Assembly: GCF_004022425.1 (NCBI RefSeq)
Contig: NZ_RBZY01000008.1
Span: 1 to 64,000, forward strand
Origin: Microbacterium enclense
GTDB lineage: Bacteria > Actinomycetota > Actinomycetes > Actinomycetales > Microbacteriaceae
DNA: 64,000 nucleotides
Direction of reading: 5' to 3'
This document shows, piece by piece, positions 26,531 through 35,146 of the stretch. A program made the position numbers and the translations under genes. The number at the start of each line of letters is the position of its first letter. Position 1 is the first letter of the stretch. Below the pieces are notes generated by a model. The model was not told where the DNA came from and searched no databases. It saw only the letters and a list, made by a program, of their open reading frames with translations.

Positions 26531-27306
26531 TGACCGACACCGCCACGCGCACCGCGGTGCTGCGCACCGACGACCTCGTCGCCGGGTATCTGCCCGGGGT
26601 GAACATCCTCAACGGCTGCTCCGTCGACGCCTACCAGGGCGATCTCATCGGCATCATCGGTCCGAACGGCGCCGGCAAGTCGACGCTGCTCAAGGCCATC
26701 TTCGGGCAGGTGAAGATCCGCGGCGGCGCCGTGCTGCTCAACGGCGAGGACATCACCGCGCTCAAGGCCGACAAGCTCGTCGGCAAGGGCGTCGGCATGG
26801 TCCCGCAGAACAACAACGTGTTCCCGAGCCTGTCGATCGAGGAGAACCTGCAGATGGGGCTCTTCCAGCGCCCCAAGGTCTTCGCCGAGCGATTCGAGTT
26901 CGTCACGGGCCTGTTCCCGGAGCTGGGCAAGCGTCGGCGCCAGCGCGCGGGTTCGCTCTCGGGCGGTGAGCGCCAGATGGTCGCGATGGGTCGGGCACTG
27001 ATGATGGACCCGTCCGTGCTCCTGCTCGACGAGCCCTCTGCCGGCCTCTCCCCCGTGCGCCAGGACGAGACGTTCCTCCGCGTCGCCGAGATCAACCGTG
27101 CCGGCGTGACGATCATCATGGTCGAGCAGAACGCCCGCCGGTGCCTGCAGATCTGCCACCGCGCCTACGTGCTCGACCAGGGCAAGGACGCGTACACCGG
27201 CACCGGTCGCGAGCTGCTGACCGACCCGCGCGTCATCGAGCTGTACCTGGGCACGCTCGCGGCCGATGAGGACGCCAAGCGCGACGCACGGGAGACCGAG
27301 GCCTGA
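26530..27306 (+). CDS. livF: LivF-type ABC transporter ATPase
   Basis: 258 residues. Walker A GPNGAGKSTLLKAI, signature LSGGERQMVAMGRAL, Walker B LLLDEPSAGLSP, and VPQNNNVFPSLSIEENLQMG typical of LivF. VEQNARRCLQICHRAYVLDQG contains the switch region. Second ATPase of the Liv transporter. The stop overlaps the proposed CTG start of the following lipoprotein gene. Confidence 0.95.
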   Translation: MTDTATRTAVLRTDDLVAGYLPGVNILNGCSVDAYQGDLIGIIGPNGAGKSTLLKAIFGQVKIRGGAVLLNGEDITALKADKLVGKGVGMVPQNNNVFPSLSIEENLQMGLFQRPKVFAERFEFVTGLFPELGKRRRQRAGSLSGGERQMVAMGRALMMDPSVLLLDEPSAGLSPVRQDETFLRVAEINRAGVTIIMVEQNARRCLQICHRAYVLDQGKDAYTGTGRELLTDPRVIELYLGTLAADEDAKRDARETEA

Positions 27307-28151
27307 TCCGCGCGCGTCCCGTGGGGGCGACGCTCACCCTGGTGGGTGTCGCCCTCGCGGGGTGCTCTACGAACCCTCCCCCGGTGGTTCCGGACGGGCT
27401 GACCGTCTCGGTCGTGCAGCAGCGCGGAGACATCGCACCGGGACGAGCACAGCTGCGCCTCGCCAACGGGTCGGACCGGCCGATCACCGTTGTCGCGGCC
27501 ACGCTCACGTCCGCCGCTCTGTCGGAGCCCGCCGCCTGGTCGGCGCGCCGCGCCACGTCGATCGGCTCCGGTCGCGTCGTCGACCTGCCCCTGCCGCTTC
27601 CCCCGGTGGCCTGCACCACCGACGACGACGGCCCCCGCGTGACTCTCGAGGTCGGGGCTGACGACGGCACCCGAAGCGTAGACATCGCCGCCGACGACCC
27701 CCTGCACGTCCTGGAGCGCCTCAGCGCCACGCAGTGCGATCAGGATGCGGTCGACGCCGTGGCCCACGTCGAGGCGACGGCGGTCGCTCCGCGCGGCGAC
27801 GGCACCGCCGACCTCACGATCTCGATCACTCCGGCCGGCGGCGGCTCGACATCGGCGCTCGATCTCGTGGCACTGCGCGGCACGCCGCTTCTGCGCTTCG
27901 CCGCCGGGGACGAAGCGCCGCTCGGCGCGGCGGTGAGGTCGGGGGACGCGCCGTCGACGCTGAGCGTCGCCGTGACGCCTCGTCGGTGCGACCCGCACGC
28001 GATAGCGGAAGACAAGGTCGGCACGCTGTTCGATCTCGTCGCCCGCCTCGACGGGAAGGACGTCACCCTGTCGCTGGAACGTCCGCAACCGGTCGCCGAC
28101 GCGCTGCTGGCGTTCACCGCCGCCGCGTGCCGCCTGACACCCGCGGGCTGA
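27303..28151 (+). CDS. putative lipoprotein at the end of the liv operon, probable CTG start
   Basis: About 282 residues. A signal peptide RARPVGATLTLVGVALAGC ends in a lipobox (LAGC), after which the protein is a soluble, Asp/Thr-rich domain with several cysteines and no recognised family. Starting at GTG 27321 would leave a signal peptide with no positive charge; a CTG at 27303, overlapping the livF stop as CTGA, adds IRAR before the hydrophobic stretch and fits better. Location in the operon suggests a surface role connected to the transporter, but function is unknown. Confidence 0.6.
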   Translation: MIRARPVGATLTLVGVALAGCSTNPPPVVPDGLTVSVVQQRGDIAPGRAQLRLANGSDRPITVVAATLTSAALSEPAAWSARRATSIGSGRVVDLPLPLPPVACTTDDDGPRVTLEVGADDGTRSVDIAADDPLHVLERLSATQCDQDAVDAVAHVEATAVAPRGDGTADLTISITPAGGGSTSALDLVALRGTPLLRFAAGDEAPLGAAVRSGDAPSTLSVAVTPRRCDPHAIAEDKVGTLFDLVARLDGKDVTLSLERPQPVADALLAFTAAACRLTPAG

Positions 28152-28178
28152 CCCCGTGTGCGTCCGCGTGTGCAGGAA

Positions 28179-28212
28179 GAAGGGCCCGGATGCCGTGGCA
28201 TCCGGGCCCTTC
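28179..28212. terminator. bidirectional terminator between liv operon and livK
   Basis: Perfect 16-bp arms built around GGATGCC and GGCATCC, with a two-base centre, between two convergent genes. The stem ends in GAAGGGCCC/GGGCCCTTC, giving a TTC end on each strand. Confidence 0.92.
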
Positions 28213-28226
28213 CCGATCGGGTCAGA

Positions 28227-29507
28227 TCACTCGTTGAGCGAGCCGAACTCCGTGTTCAGCAGGGTGTACTTGTTGTCGGCACCGTACTGGTAGATACCGA
28301 TGTACGCCTCGGTCGGGTCACCGTTCTCATCGAACGTGATCGGGCCGGAGACACCGTCGTAGTCGATGTCGGTGCCGGCGTTGATCAGCTCGAGGCAGTC
28401 GGCGAACGTCGTGCACTTCTCGCCGCCCTCGGTGACGGACTGCAGGTTGTCACGGATGGCCGTGCCCGAGTCGTCCTTCGCCTGCGCCGCGGCGAGGGCC
28501 GCGACGATGACCGCGTCGTACGACTCCGGCGCGTAGCTGAAGTCGGTCAGCGCGGGGTCGATCTCCTTCAGGCGCGTCTGGAAGTCGGTGTCGGCCGGGT
28601 TGCCGGGCAGCGTGCCCTTGGCGCCCTCGAGCGTGCCGGGCTGGAACTCGTACGAGTTCGAGAGGTTGCCGTCGACGAAGTAGACCTTCGACCCCGCGTA
28701 GCCCTGCGTGTTGACGAGCTGCGGGATGATCGACGACGTCTCCTCGAACGCGATCACGGCGATCGCGTCGGGCTGGGCGGCCAGGAGCTGGTCGACCTGC
28801 GACGTGAAGACGGTGTCGCCCGGGTTGTAGGGAACCGCGACCGAAACCTCGCCGCCGGCGGCCTCGATGGCCGTCGTGGCGTTGTCCTTCAGGCCGATGC
28901 CGTACGGGTCGTTGATGTAGATGATGCCCACGTTCGCGGCGCCGTCGCCGACCATCAGGTTACCGAGCACGCGCCCCTGGAGGACATCCGAGGGGGCGGT
29001 CCGCCAGTAGTACCCGTCGTCGTCGTAGGTCGTGAAGTCGGGCGACGTGTTGGCCGGTGAGATCTGAACGATCCCCGCGTCGACCAGCTGGTCGACGAAG
29101 GTGAACGAGACACCGGACGATGCGGCACCGATCACGACGTCGGCACCCGCACCGACGAGCTCGGTCGCCGACTGGGTGGCGATGTCGGTCGTCGTGTCAC
29201 CCGAGTCACGCTCGGTGAGCTGGGTCGTGAACGGGAATGCGTCGCCGGTCGCCTCAATGTCCTGGATCGCCAGCTTCACACCGGCGACCTCGGGCGGGCC
29301 GAGGAACGCGAGGTTACCGGTGGCGGGAAGGATCGTGCCGACGTGGAAGGTCCCGTCGGCCTCGGACACGGCGCCTCCGCCGGACGATGCGCTGGGGGCG
29401 GCGTCGCCGCCACCGCCGGCGCAACCGGCGAGGACGAGCGCGCTGGCACCGACCAGGGCGAGACCGCCCAGGGCCTTGCCGGCACGCGTACGCGTGAAGA
29501 CGCTCAT
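28227..29507 (-). CDS. livK: branched-chain amino acid ABC transporter substrate-binding lipoprotein
   Basis: 426 residues. Signal peptide with lipobox (LVGASALVLAGCAGGG), then a type I periplasmic-binding fold of the Leu/Ile/Val family: HVGTILPATGNLAFLGPPEVAGVKLAI, VVIGAASSGVSFTF and YINDPYGIG. Delivers substrate to LivH-LivM. It lies convergent to livHMGF with its own promoter region at 29508-29645, an unusual split from the operon. Ligand could be an amino acid or a short amide; not resolved by sequence. Confidence 0.93.
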   Translation of the reverse strand: MSVFTRTRAGKALGGLALVGASALVLAGCAGGGGDAAPSASSGGGAVSEADGTFHVGTILPATGNLAFLGPPEVAGVKLAIQDIEATGDAFPFTTQLTERDSGDTTTDIATQSATELVGAGADVVIGAASSGVSFTFVDQLVDAGIVQISPANTSPDFTTYDDDGYYWRTAPSDVLQGRVLGNLMVGDGAANVGIIYINDPYGIGLKDNATTAIEAAGGEVSVAVPYNPGDTVFTSQVDQLLAAQPDAIAVIAFEETSSIIPQLVNTQGYAGSKVYFVDGNLSNSYEFQPGTLEGAKGTLPGNPADTDFQTRLKEIDPALTDFSYAPESYDAVIVAALAAAQAKDDSGTAIRDNLQSVTEGGEKCTTFADCLELINAGTDIDYDGVSGPITFDENGDPTEAYIGIYQYGADNKYTLLNTEFGSLNE

Positions 29508-29645
29508 AGTGCTCCTTGCTGTGAATGAACGTTCGACGGCACAGGGGTGCCGTCTGGTGTCCTAAACCTAATGGCCCGCACGTTTTCGCCGTGTTGCCGT
29601 TCGTTAACGATGTGCGTCGCCGAGGTCACGGCGTCATAACGCCCC

Positions 29646-30584
29646 CTAGACGGGTTCGGTCACATCCGATATGGCGTGCTGCCGTCGGCGGGCCGCGACG
29701 AGCGAGTCCACGCTCAGCACCGTGAGCGCCACCCACACGAGACCGAATCCGATCCAGCGCTCGAGCGTCATCGGCTCGTGGAGCACCCATACTCCGATGG
29801 CGAACTGGATGATCGGCGCGACGAACTGGATCAGCCCCATGACGGTCAGGGGAGCGCGCCGCGCCCCCGCGGCGAACAGCAGCAGCGGGACCGCCGTGAT
29901 CGCCCCGGCGCAGGCGAGGAGCACCGTGTGCACGGGGCCGTTCGCCCCCAACGTGAGCCCTCCCGTCACGGCGACGACGACCAGCTGGACGATCGCCACC
30001 GGCAGCAGCCAGAAGGACTCGAGGGTCAGTCCGCTGACGGCATCCACCGACGGGCCGATCTGCTTCTTGACCAGGCCGTACACGCCGAACGACAACGCCA
30101 GGGTCAGCGCGATCCACGGGAAGCCGCCGTAGCCGACCACAATCACGAGAACCGCCGCGACCGACAGCCCGATGGCGATCCACTGCACGGGCCGGAGTCG
30201 TTCGCGCAACACCGTGACTCCGAGGAGGACGGTGACGATCGGGTTGATGAAGTAACCGAGGCTCGTCTCGATCACGCGGTCGTTCAGCGCGCCGTAGACG
30301 TAGGTCTGCCAGTTCACGTAGATCAGCGCGCCGGCGAGCGCCGTGAGCCCCAGCAGGCGCGGTTGACGGACGATCACGAGGAACGGGCGCCAGGCCCGCA
30401 GAACCGTCAGGAGGAGCAGGCAGAACACGAACGACAGCGCGATGCGCCAGCCGACCAGCTCCCATGCACCGGTCGGCTCCAACTGCAGGAAGTACAGCGG
30501 CAGCACGCCCCACAGGAGGTAGGCGGCGAGGGCGAACAAGCCGCCACGGACGGCTCCCGAGACGGGCGGCGGAGCGGGGGTCAC
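29646..30584 (-). CDS. rarD: RarD-type EamA-family transporter
   Basis: 312 residues with ten membrane helices. GGLFALAAYLLWGVLPLYFLQLEPTGAWELVGWRIALSF is the RarD N-terminus, and GYFINPIVTVLLGVTVLRERLRPVQWIAIG with LIQFVAPIIQFAIGVWVLHEPM in the second repeat are characteristic. Likely a drug/metabolite exporter; substrate not known. GTG start six bases after TAGGCT on the minus strand, suggesting a leaderless transcript. Confidence 0.9.
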   Translation of the reverse strand: MTPAPPPVSGAVRGGLFALAAYLLWGVLPLYFLQLEPTGAWELVGWRIALSFVFCLLLLTVLRAWRPFLVIVRQPRLLGLTALAGALIYVNWQTYVYGALNDRVIETSLGYFINPIVTVLLGVTVLRERLRPVQWIAIGLSVAAVLVIVVGYGGFPWIALTLALSFGVYGLVKKQIGPSVDAVSGLTLESFWLLPVAIVQLVVVAVTGGLTLGANGPVHTVLLACAGAITAVPLLLFAAGARRAPLTVMGLIQFVAPIIQFAIGVWVLHEPMTLERWIGFGLVWVALTVLSVDSLVAARRRQHAISDVTEPV

Positions 30585-30648
30585 TGCGCCAGCCTAGGCC
30601 CGCGCGGCGCGCCCGTTCTGCCGAGGTTCCCGCATTCCCCGCCAATGA

Positions 30649-30682
30649 CAGAACCCCGGATGCCGAGGCATCCGGGGTTCTG
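30649..30682. terminator. terminator downstream of groES
   Basis: Perfect 16-bp inverted repeat built on GGATGCC/GGCATCC (arms 30649-30664 and 30667-30682), 15 bases past the groES stop. Also upstream of rarD, so it isolates that gene. Confidence 0.9.
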
Positions 30683-30697
30683 AGAATCGCGGAGCGA

Positions 30698-30994
30698 TCA
30701 GCGAACGACCACCGCGAGGACGTCGCGAGCCGAGAGCACGAGGCACTCGTCGGCGCCGAACTTGACCTCGGTGCCGCCGTACTTGCTGTAGAGCACGCGG
30801 TCACCGACGGCGACGTCGAGGGGGACACGGTTGCCGTTGTCGTCGATACGGCCGGGGCCGACGGCGACGACTTCGCCCTCCTGCGGCTTCTCCTTGGCGG
30901 TGTCGGGGATGACGAGACCACTCGCGGTGGTCTGCTCAGCCTCGACCTGCTTGATGACGATGCGGTCCTCGAGCGGCTTGATGGAAACCGACAC
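30698..30994 (-). CDS. groES: co-chaperonin GroES
   Basis: 98 residues. [44 protein letters not shown] is the GroES mobile loop region, and [27 protein letters not shown] closes the fold. Caps GroEL rings during protein folding. No groEL follows, so it is a lone groES, which occurs in actinobacteria where groEL copies are elsewhere. GTG start with AAGAGG upstream. CIRCE elements at 31029-31055 and 31074-31100 point to HrcA repression. Confidence 0.97.
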   Translation of the reverse strand: MSVSIKPLEDRIVIKQVEAEQTTASGLVIPDTAKEKPQEGEVVAVGPGRIDDNGNRVPLDVAVGDRVLYSKYGGTEVKFGADECLVLSARDVLAVVVR

Positions 30995-31028
30995 GGTCTA
31001 CCTCTTCTTTCTCGTTACAGAAGACTTG

Positions 31029-31055
31029 TCAGCACTCACGCGGGGAGAGTGCTAA
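31029..31055. promoter_or_regulatory. CIRCE element 1 (HrcA operator) for groES
   Basis: TCAGCACTC-N9-GAGTGCTAA, one mismatch from the canonical TTAGCACTC-N9-GAGTGCTAA. It lies 35 bases upstream of the groES GTG. Confidence 0.93.
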
Positions 31056-31073
31056 TCCGAGTGTAGAGAAGCA

Positions 31074-31100
31074 CTGGCACTCACGCAACGCGAGTGCCAG
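31074..31100. promoter_or_regulatory. CIRCE-like element 2, between groES and the methyltransferase
   Basis: CTGGCACTC-N9-GAGTGCCAG, a perfect 9-9-9 palindrome with the same core as CIRCE. It spans roughly -52 to -26 of the presumed promoter of the divergent methyltransferase gene (-10 TAGGCT at 31114-31119), so HrcA could affect both directions. Confidence 0.85.
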
Positions 31101-31125
31101 CAGAATCGGCACCTAGGCTGGCCCG

Positions 31126-32316
31126 GTGGAGATCGCCGAGCTGACCGCCCTGCTCACCCCCGGAGGGCTCACGCTGCTCGACGAGGTGGGCCCGCTCACG
31201 ACCACCGACGAGGCCGCTCGCGCGGTCTCGCGGTTGCGGGCCGCGGGCCACTCCCCGGATCTCGTCGCCGCCGTCGTCGGCCAGGCGCGGCTGCGCGTGA
31301 AGGCGGCCGCGAAGTTCGGCCCGTTCGCCGACCGCATGCTCTTCACGCGCGCCGGCCTCGAGCAGGCGACGCGGCTGTCGATCGCGGCGCGGCACGCGGG
31401 ACGCTTCCGCGCCGCCGGCGTCGCATCGGTGGCCGACCTCGGCTGCGGGATCGGCGGCGACGCGCTGGGACTCGCGGGGCTCGGCATCCGTGTGCACGCG
31501 GTCGACGCCGACGAGGTCACGGCCGCGATCGCCGCCTACAACCTCGCGCCCTTCGGCGACGCCGTCACGGTGGCGCACGGGCGCGCGGAGGACGCCGACG
31601 CGAGCGCGGTGGATGCCGTGTGGCTCGACCCTGCGCGCCGCACGGCGGGGCACGGCGAGACGCGGCGCGTGGCGGCCGACCAGTGGTCGCCGTCACTGGA
31701 CTGGGTGTTTGCGCTGCTGCAGGAGCGACCGGGCGGCGTGAAGCTCGGACCGGCGTTCGACCGCGAGCTGATCCCGGACGACGTCGAGGCGCAGTGGATC
31801 AGCGCCGACGGCTCGACGATCGAGCTGGTCCTGTGGGCGGGCAGCCTGGCGCGCGGGGGCGTCCGCCGTGCCGCGCTCGTCGCGCGTGGCGACGAGGCCT
31901 GGGAGCTGACGGCCCCCGCCGATGCCCCCGACGCCGAACCCCGCGAACTCGGGGCCTTCGTGCACGAGCCCGACGGCGCCGTGATCCGCGCGCGCCTGAT
32001 CGGGGAGGTCGCCCGCTCGCTGGATGCCGGGATGCTGGCGCCGGGAATCGCCTACCTGACCTCGGACGCGGCGCTCACGAGCCCCTTCGTCTCGTCGTTC
32101 CGCGTGCGCGAAGCGCTGCCGACCGACACGAAGAAGCTCGCGCGGGCACTGCGCGAGCGGAACATCGGAACCCTCGAGATCAAGAAGCGGGGCGTGGACG
32201 TCGACCCCGCCGTGCTGCGCACGCGCCTCTCGCTGCGCGGCGACGAGTCGGCGACGCTGCTCATCACACGCATCGACGGACGCCGCGCGGCACTGCTCGC
32301 CGACCGCGTGGGCTGA
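31126..32316 (+). CDS. THUMP-like class I SAM-dependent methyltransferase
   Basis: 396 residues. Central SAM motif I VADLGCGIGGDALGLAGLG, acidic VDADEV, and WLDPARR as motif IV, then a C-terminal domain with FVSSFRVREALPTDTKKLARALRERNIGTLEIKKRGVDVDPAVLRTRL, matching the THUMP-like domain of actinobacterial RNA methyltransferase-like proteins. Substrate unknown, probably RNA. GTG start six bases after TAGGCT, leaderless. Divergent from groES with a perfect CIRCE-like palindrome over its promoter, which suggests heat-shock regulation. Confidence 0.88.
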   Translation: MEIAELTALLTPGGLTLLDEVGPLTTTDEAARAVSRLRAAGHSPDLVAAVVGQARLRVKAAAKFGPFADRMLFTRAGLEQATRLSIAARHAGRFRAAGVASVADLGCGIGGDALGLAGLGIRVHAVDADEVTAAIAAYNLAPFGDAVTVAHGRAEDADASAVDAVWLDPARRTAGHGETRRVAADQWSPSLDWVFALLQERPGGVKLGPAFDRELIPDDVEAQWISADGSTIELVLWAGSLARGGVRRAALVARGDEAWELTAPADAPDAEPRELGAFVHEPDGAVIRARLIGEVARSLDAGMLAPGIAYLTSDAALTSPFVSSFRVREALPTDTKKLARALRERNIGTLEIKKRGVDVDPAVLRTRLSLRGDESATLLITRIDGRRAALLADRVG

Positions 32317-32320
32317 GGAG

Positions 32321-32749
32321 TCAGACGGTCGAGAGCTGCGGGAGGGCCCACAGCACCCATCCCGCACTGAACACGACGGAGAGCGCGGCGAGAGCGAGCG
32401 CCCAGATCGCCACGCGGCGGCTGTCGTGCGCCCGACGCAGCGAGATGATCGACATCACGATCGCGATCACACCGAGCGGCAGAAGCACACCGGCGAACAA
32501 CGACGCGATCAGCGCGAGGATCGCGACGGCCAGCGCCCACGGCGCGACCGAGGGGGGAGCGACCGGCGCCGGCGGGCTCCACGGGATGACGTGCTCGCCG
32601 AAGGCCGCGCGCTCCAACTGCGCGGTCGGCAGCCGCTCGCCATCGAACGCGTCCCCGGCGGTGATCTGCTCGGCGGCCGTCGGGGCGGGCGGCACGGTGC
32701 CCTCGCTCGCTTTGCGGGCGCGGCGACTGGGCGGCGGCGTCTCGCTCAC
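32321..32749 (-). CDS. DUF4190-type membrane protein
   Basis: 142 residues. A Pro/Ala-rich cytoplasmic front of about 65 residues precedes two membrane helices, [34 protein letters not shown] and [25 protein letters not shown], the DUF4190 arrangement. Function unknown. GTG start overlapping the tsaD stop, at the end of the tsaB-rimI-tsaD operon. Confidence 0.75.
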   Translation of the reverse strand: MSETPPPSRRARKASEGTVPPAPTAAEQITAGDAFDGERLPTAQLERAAFGEHVIPWSPPAPVAPPSVAPWALAVAILALIASLFAGVLLPLGVIAIVMSIISLRRAHDSRRVAIWALALAALSVVFSAGWVLWALPQLSTV

Positions 32750-33849
32750 GACGCCACCCGGGTCGCTATGCGGCCGGGGGCCGTGGCATCCGGATCCTCG
32801 GCGACCTGGATCTCGGTCACCGGAAGCGTGGAGTCCGCCCCGAAAGCCAGCGTCGACGGGCGGCTTCCCGACACGATGAGTTCGGCGGCGAGCGCGGCGA
32901 TCATGGCGCCGTTATCGGTGCACAGTCGCAGCGGCGGGATGCGGACGGCGACGCCCGCCGCGGCGGCGCGTTCGGTGGCGACGTCGCGCAGGCGCTTGTT
33001 GGCGATCACTCCCCCGCCCAGCAGCAATCGCGGCACCCCGTAGCGCTCGCACGCGTCGAGCGCCTTGGTGACGAGCACGTCGACGACGGCCTCTCGGAAC
33101 GACGCCGCGACGTCGGCGACCGGCACCGGCTGCCCCGCCGCTTCGTGCTGCTCGACCCATCGGGCAACGGCGGTCTTCAGGCCCGAGAACGAGAAGTCGT
33201 AGCGGTGGGATGCCATGTCGGACGCCCGCGAGAGCCCGCGGGGGAAGCGGATCGCGGTCGGGTCGCCCGACGCCGCGGCGCGATCGATCTCGGGACCGCC
33301 GGGGTACGGCAGCTTCAACAGGCGCGCGACCTTGTCGAACGCTTCACCGGCGGCGTCGTCCATCGTCTCGCCGAGCAGTTCGACATCGCTGGTGAGGTCG
33401 CGGACGAGGAGCAGCGACGTGTGCCCGCCGCTCACCAGCAGCGCGACCGTGGGGTACTCCAACTCGCCGGCCTCCGCGTCGAGGATGTCGGCGGCGATGT
33501 GGCCCACGAGGTGGTTCACCGCGTAGAGCGGCTTGTCGAGGGCGACCGCGAGACCTTTGGCCGCGCCGACGCCGACCATCAGGGCACCGGCGAGTCCGGG
33601 GCCGCTCGTGACGGCGACGGCGTCGATCTCGTCGAGGGTCACGCCGGCCTCGGCGAGCGCCGCGTCGATCGAGGGCTGGAGTGCTTCGAGGTGCGCGCGG
33701 GCCGCGACCTCGGGCACGACGCCGCCGTAGCGGGCGTGTTCGTCCATGCTCGAGGCGATCGTGTTGCTCAGGAGCTGCCGACCCCGCACGATCCCGATTC
33801 CGGTCTCGTCGCAGCTGGTCTCGATGCCGAGCACGAGGGGCGCGTTCAT
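32746..33849 (-). CDS. tsaD: tRNA N6-threonylcarbamoyladenosine synthase subunit TsaD
   Basis: 367 residues. [15 protein letters not shown] is the N-terminal ASKHA motif; [19 protein letters not shown] carries the metal-binding His pair H-x3-[14 protein letters not shown] and [22 protein letters not shown] follow. Transfers the threonylcarbamoyl group to A37 of ANN-decoding tRNAs with TsaB and TsaE. ATG start overlapping the rimI stop (ATGA). Neighbours tsaB and rimI; tsaE lies 3 kb away in the alr operon. Confidence 0.97.
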   Translation of the reverse strand: MNAPLVLGIETSCDETGIGIVRGRQLLSNTIASSMDEHARYGGVVPEVAARAHLEALQPSIDAALAEAGVTLDEIDAVAVTSGPGLAGALMVGVGAAKGLAVALDKPLYAVNHLVGHIAADILDAEAGELEYPTVALLVSGGHTSLLLVRDLTSDVELLGETMDDAAGEAFDKVARLLKLPYPGGPEIDRAAASGDPTAIRFPRGLSRASDMASHRYDFSFSGLKTAVARWVEQHEAAGQPVPVADVAASFREAVVDVLVTKALDACERYGVPRLLLGGGVIANKRLRDVATERAAAAGVAVRIPPLRLCTDNGAMIAALAAELIVSGSRPSTLAFGADSTLPVTEIQVAEDPDATAPGRIATRVAS

Positions 33850-34352
33850 CAGCACCATCCCTTTCCGGCCGTCGCCGCGTCATCGGGTGTGCGCCGGGCG
33901 GCCCACGCCCGCAGGTCGAGCTGCATGACGATCGCGTCGACATCGTCGGGCTGGTAGTACCGCGGGCGGCGACCGACCTCGGCGAACCCTTCCGAGGTGT
34001 ACAGCGCCTGCGCGACGGGATTGTCGGCGCGCACCTCGAGGAAGACGTCGTGCACGCCGCGCCGCTCGGCCTCGTCGAGCAGGTCGGTCAGCAGCGCGCG
34101 ACCGCGGCCGCGCCCGCGCGCGGTCTCGGCGATCGTGATCGTCTGGATGTCGGCATCCTTCGCCCCGCGGGCGGCGCGAAGACCCGCGTAGCCGACGAGG
34201 CGACCGGCCTCTTCGACGACGACGTACCAGCCGTGCGGGGAGGCGAGCTCCTCGCGCATCATCGCCGGGCTCCACGCGTCCGTCGGGAACGACGCGTGCT
34301 CGAGCGCCATGATCGCGTCGAGGTCGTCGAGGGTCGCGGCGCGGGTGCTCAC
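33849..34352 (-). CDS. rimI: ribosomal protein-alanine N-acetyltransferase RimI
   Basis: 167 residues, GNAT fold. The acetyl-CoA P-loop is [19 protein letters not shown], with [31 protein letters not shown] as the RimI C-terminal signature. Acetylates the N-terminus of S18 and perhaps EF-Tu in model bacteria. Stop overlaps the tsaD start and its start overlaps the end of tsaB, giving a compact tsaB-rimI-tsaD block. Confidence 0.93.
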   Translation of the reverse strand: MSTRAATLDDLDAIMALEHASFPTDAWSPAMMREELASPHGWYVVVEEAGRLVGYAGLRAARGAKDADIQTITIAETARGRGRGRALLTDLLDEAERRGVHDVFLEVRADNPVAQALYTSEGFAEVGRRPRYYQPDDVDAIVMQLDLRAWAARRTPDDAATAGKGWC

Positions 34353-34984
34353 GCGCTCACCCGCTTCGGGGCGTGGGCGGCGACGACATCGGGGCTGCGG
34401 AGATAGAGCGGCTCGGAGCCGGCGAGCTCGCGACCGGCGTCGAGCGCGCGGGCGGCGGCGAGCGCGACCATCGCGGCCGAGACGCTCGTCGCGTCATAGC
34501 GCACGGCTCCGGCCTCGGCGAGGCGGGCGTCGAGGTCGTCGCGGGGGCTGAGCGTGGCATCCAGGATCCGGATCGGGAGTCCGTCGTCGTCGATGCCGTC
34601 GTAGACGCTGTACGCGAATTCTCTGCGGCGGGCGTCGGTGACGACGGCGAAGCGCGGCGTCTCTGTGCCGGTGAGGGCGTCGGAGAGCAGGATGCCGAGC
34701 GCGACGCCGTCGTGACTCGGCACAGGGACCACCGGGATGCCACACCCCAGCGCGAACGCGCGCGCGGTGGCGATGCCGACGCGGAGGCCCGTGAACGGCC
34801 CCGGGCCCATGCCGATCGCGACGTGCGTCGGGGTCGGCGCCGCTCGCGAGGCGCGGCGCAGCAGGTCGCCGATGACCTCGGCGTGTCCGAGAGCGTTGGC
34901 GCTCTGCTCGTCGGCGAGCACTTCCCCGTCGCGCGCGATAGCCGCCACCGCGGTGCCGAGGGAGGTGTCGATGCCGATGATCAC
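34349..34984 (-). CDS. tsaB: tRNA threonylcarbamoyladenosine biosynthesis protein TsaB
   Basis: 211 residues. IIGIDTSLGTAVAAI is the N-terminal ASKHA strand; GMGPGPFTGLRVGIATARAFALG is the TsaB signature loop. Forms a dimer with TsaD in the t6A complex. GTG start six bases after TACCCT (34991-34996 on the minus strand), a leaderless arrangement; a longer reading frame upstream is non-conserved. Leads the tsaB-rimI-tsaD-DUF4190 operon. Confidence 0.95.
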   Translation of the reverse strand: MIIGIDTSLGTAVAAIARDGEVLADEQSANALGHAEVIGDLLRRASRAAPTPTHVAIGMGPGPFTGLRVGIATARAFALGCGIPVVPVPSHDGVALGILLSDALTGTETPRFAVVTDARRREFAYSVYDGIDDDGLPIRILDATLSPRDDLDARLAEAGAVRYDATSVSAAMVALAAARALDAGRELAGSEPLYLRSPDVVAAHAPKRVSA

Positions 34985-35037
34985 CGCTCCAGGGTATCCG
35001 GGGCGCCCGACACCGGTGCCGTCGGCGGGTCGCCTGG

Positions 35038-35110
35038 CGCACAACTCCGGCAGAACGTGCCTCGCCGCGTGCAGGTGGCCGCACGCCGGCGGAACTGCCG
35101 GAGTTCTGCG
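35038..35110. repeat. palindromic intergenic repeat, copy A
   Basis: Arms 35038-35056 and 35092-35110 pair at 17 of 19 positions around a 35-base centre. The core GCACAACTCCGGCAGAA recurs in the acpS-glmS gap (38137-38311). Lies between divergent tsaB and the alpha/beta hydrolase gene. Confidence 0.65.
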
Positions 35111-35146
35111 GGCATCCGGCCGAGGCCTCGGCTCCGAACAAGAGGC

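Noticed and set aside
29508-30697. groEL near groES
   Set aside because: The gene following groES is rarD; no chaperonin sequence is present in the window.
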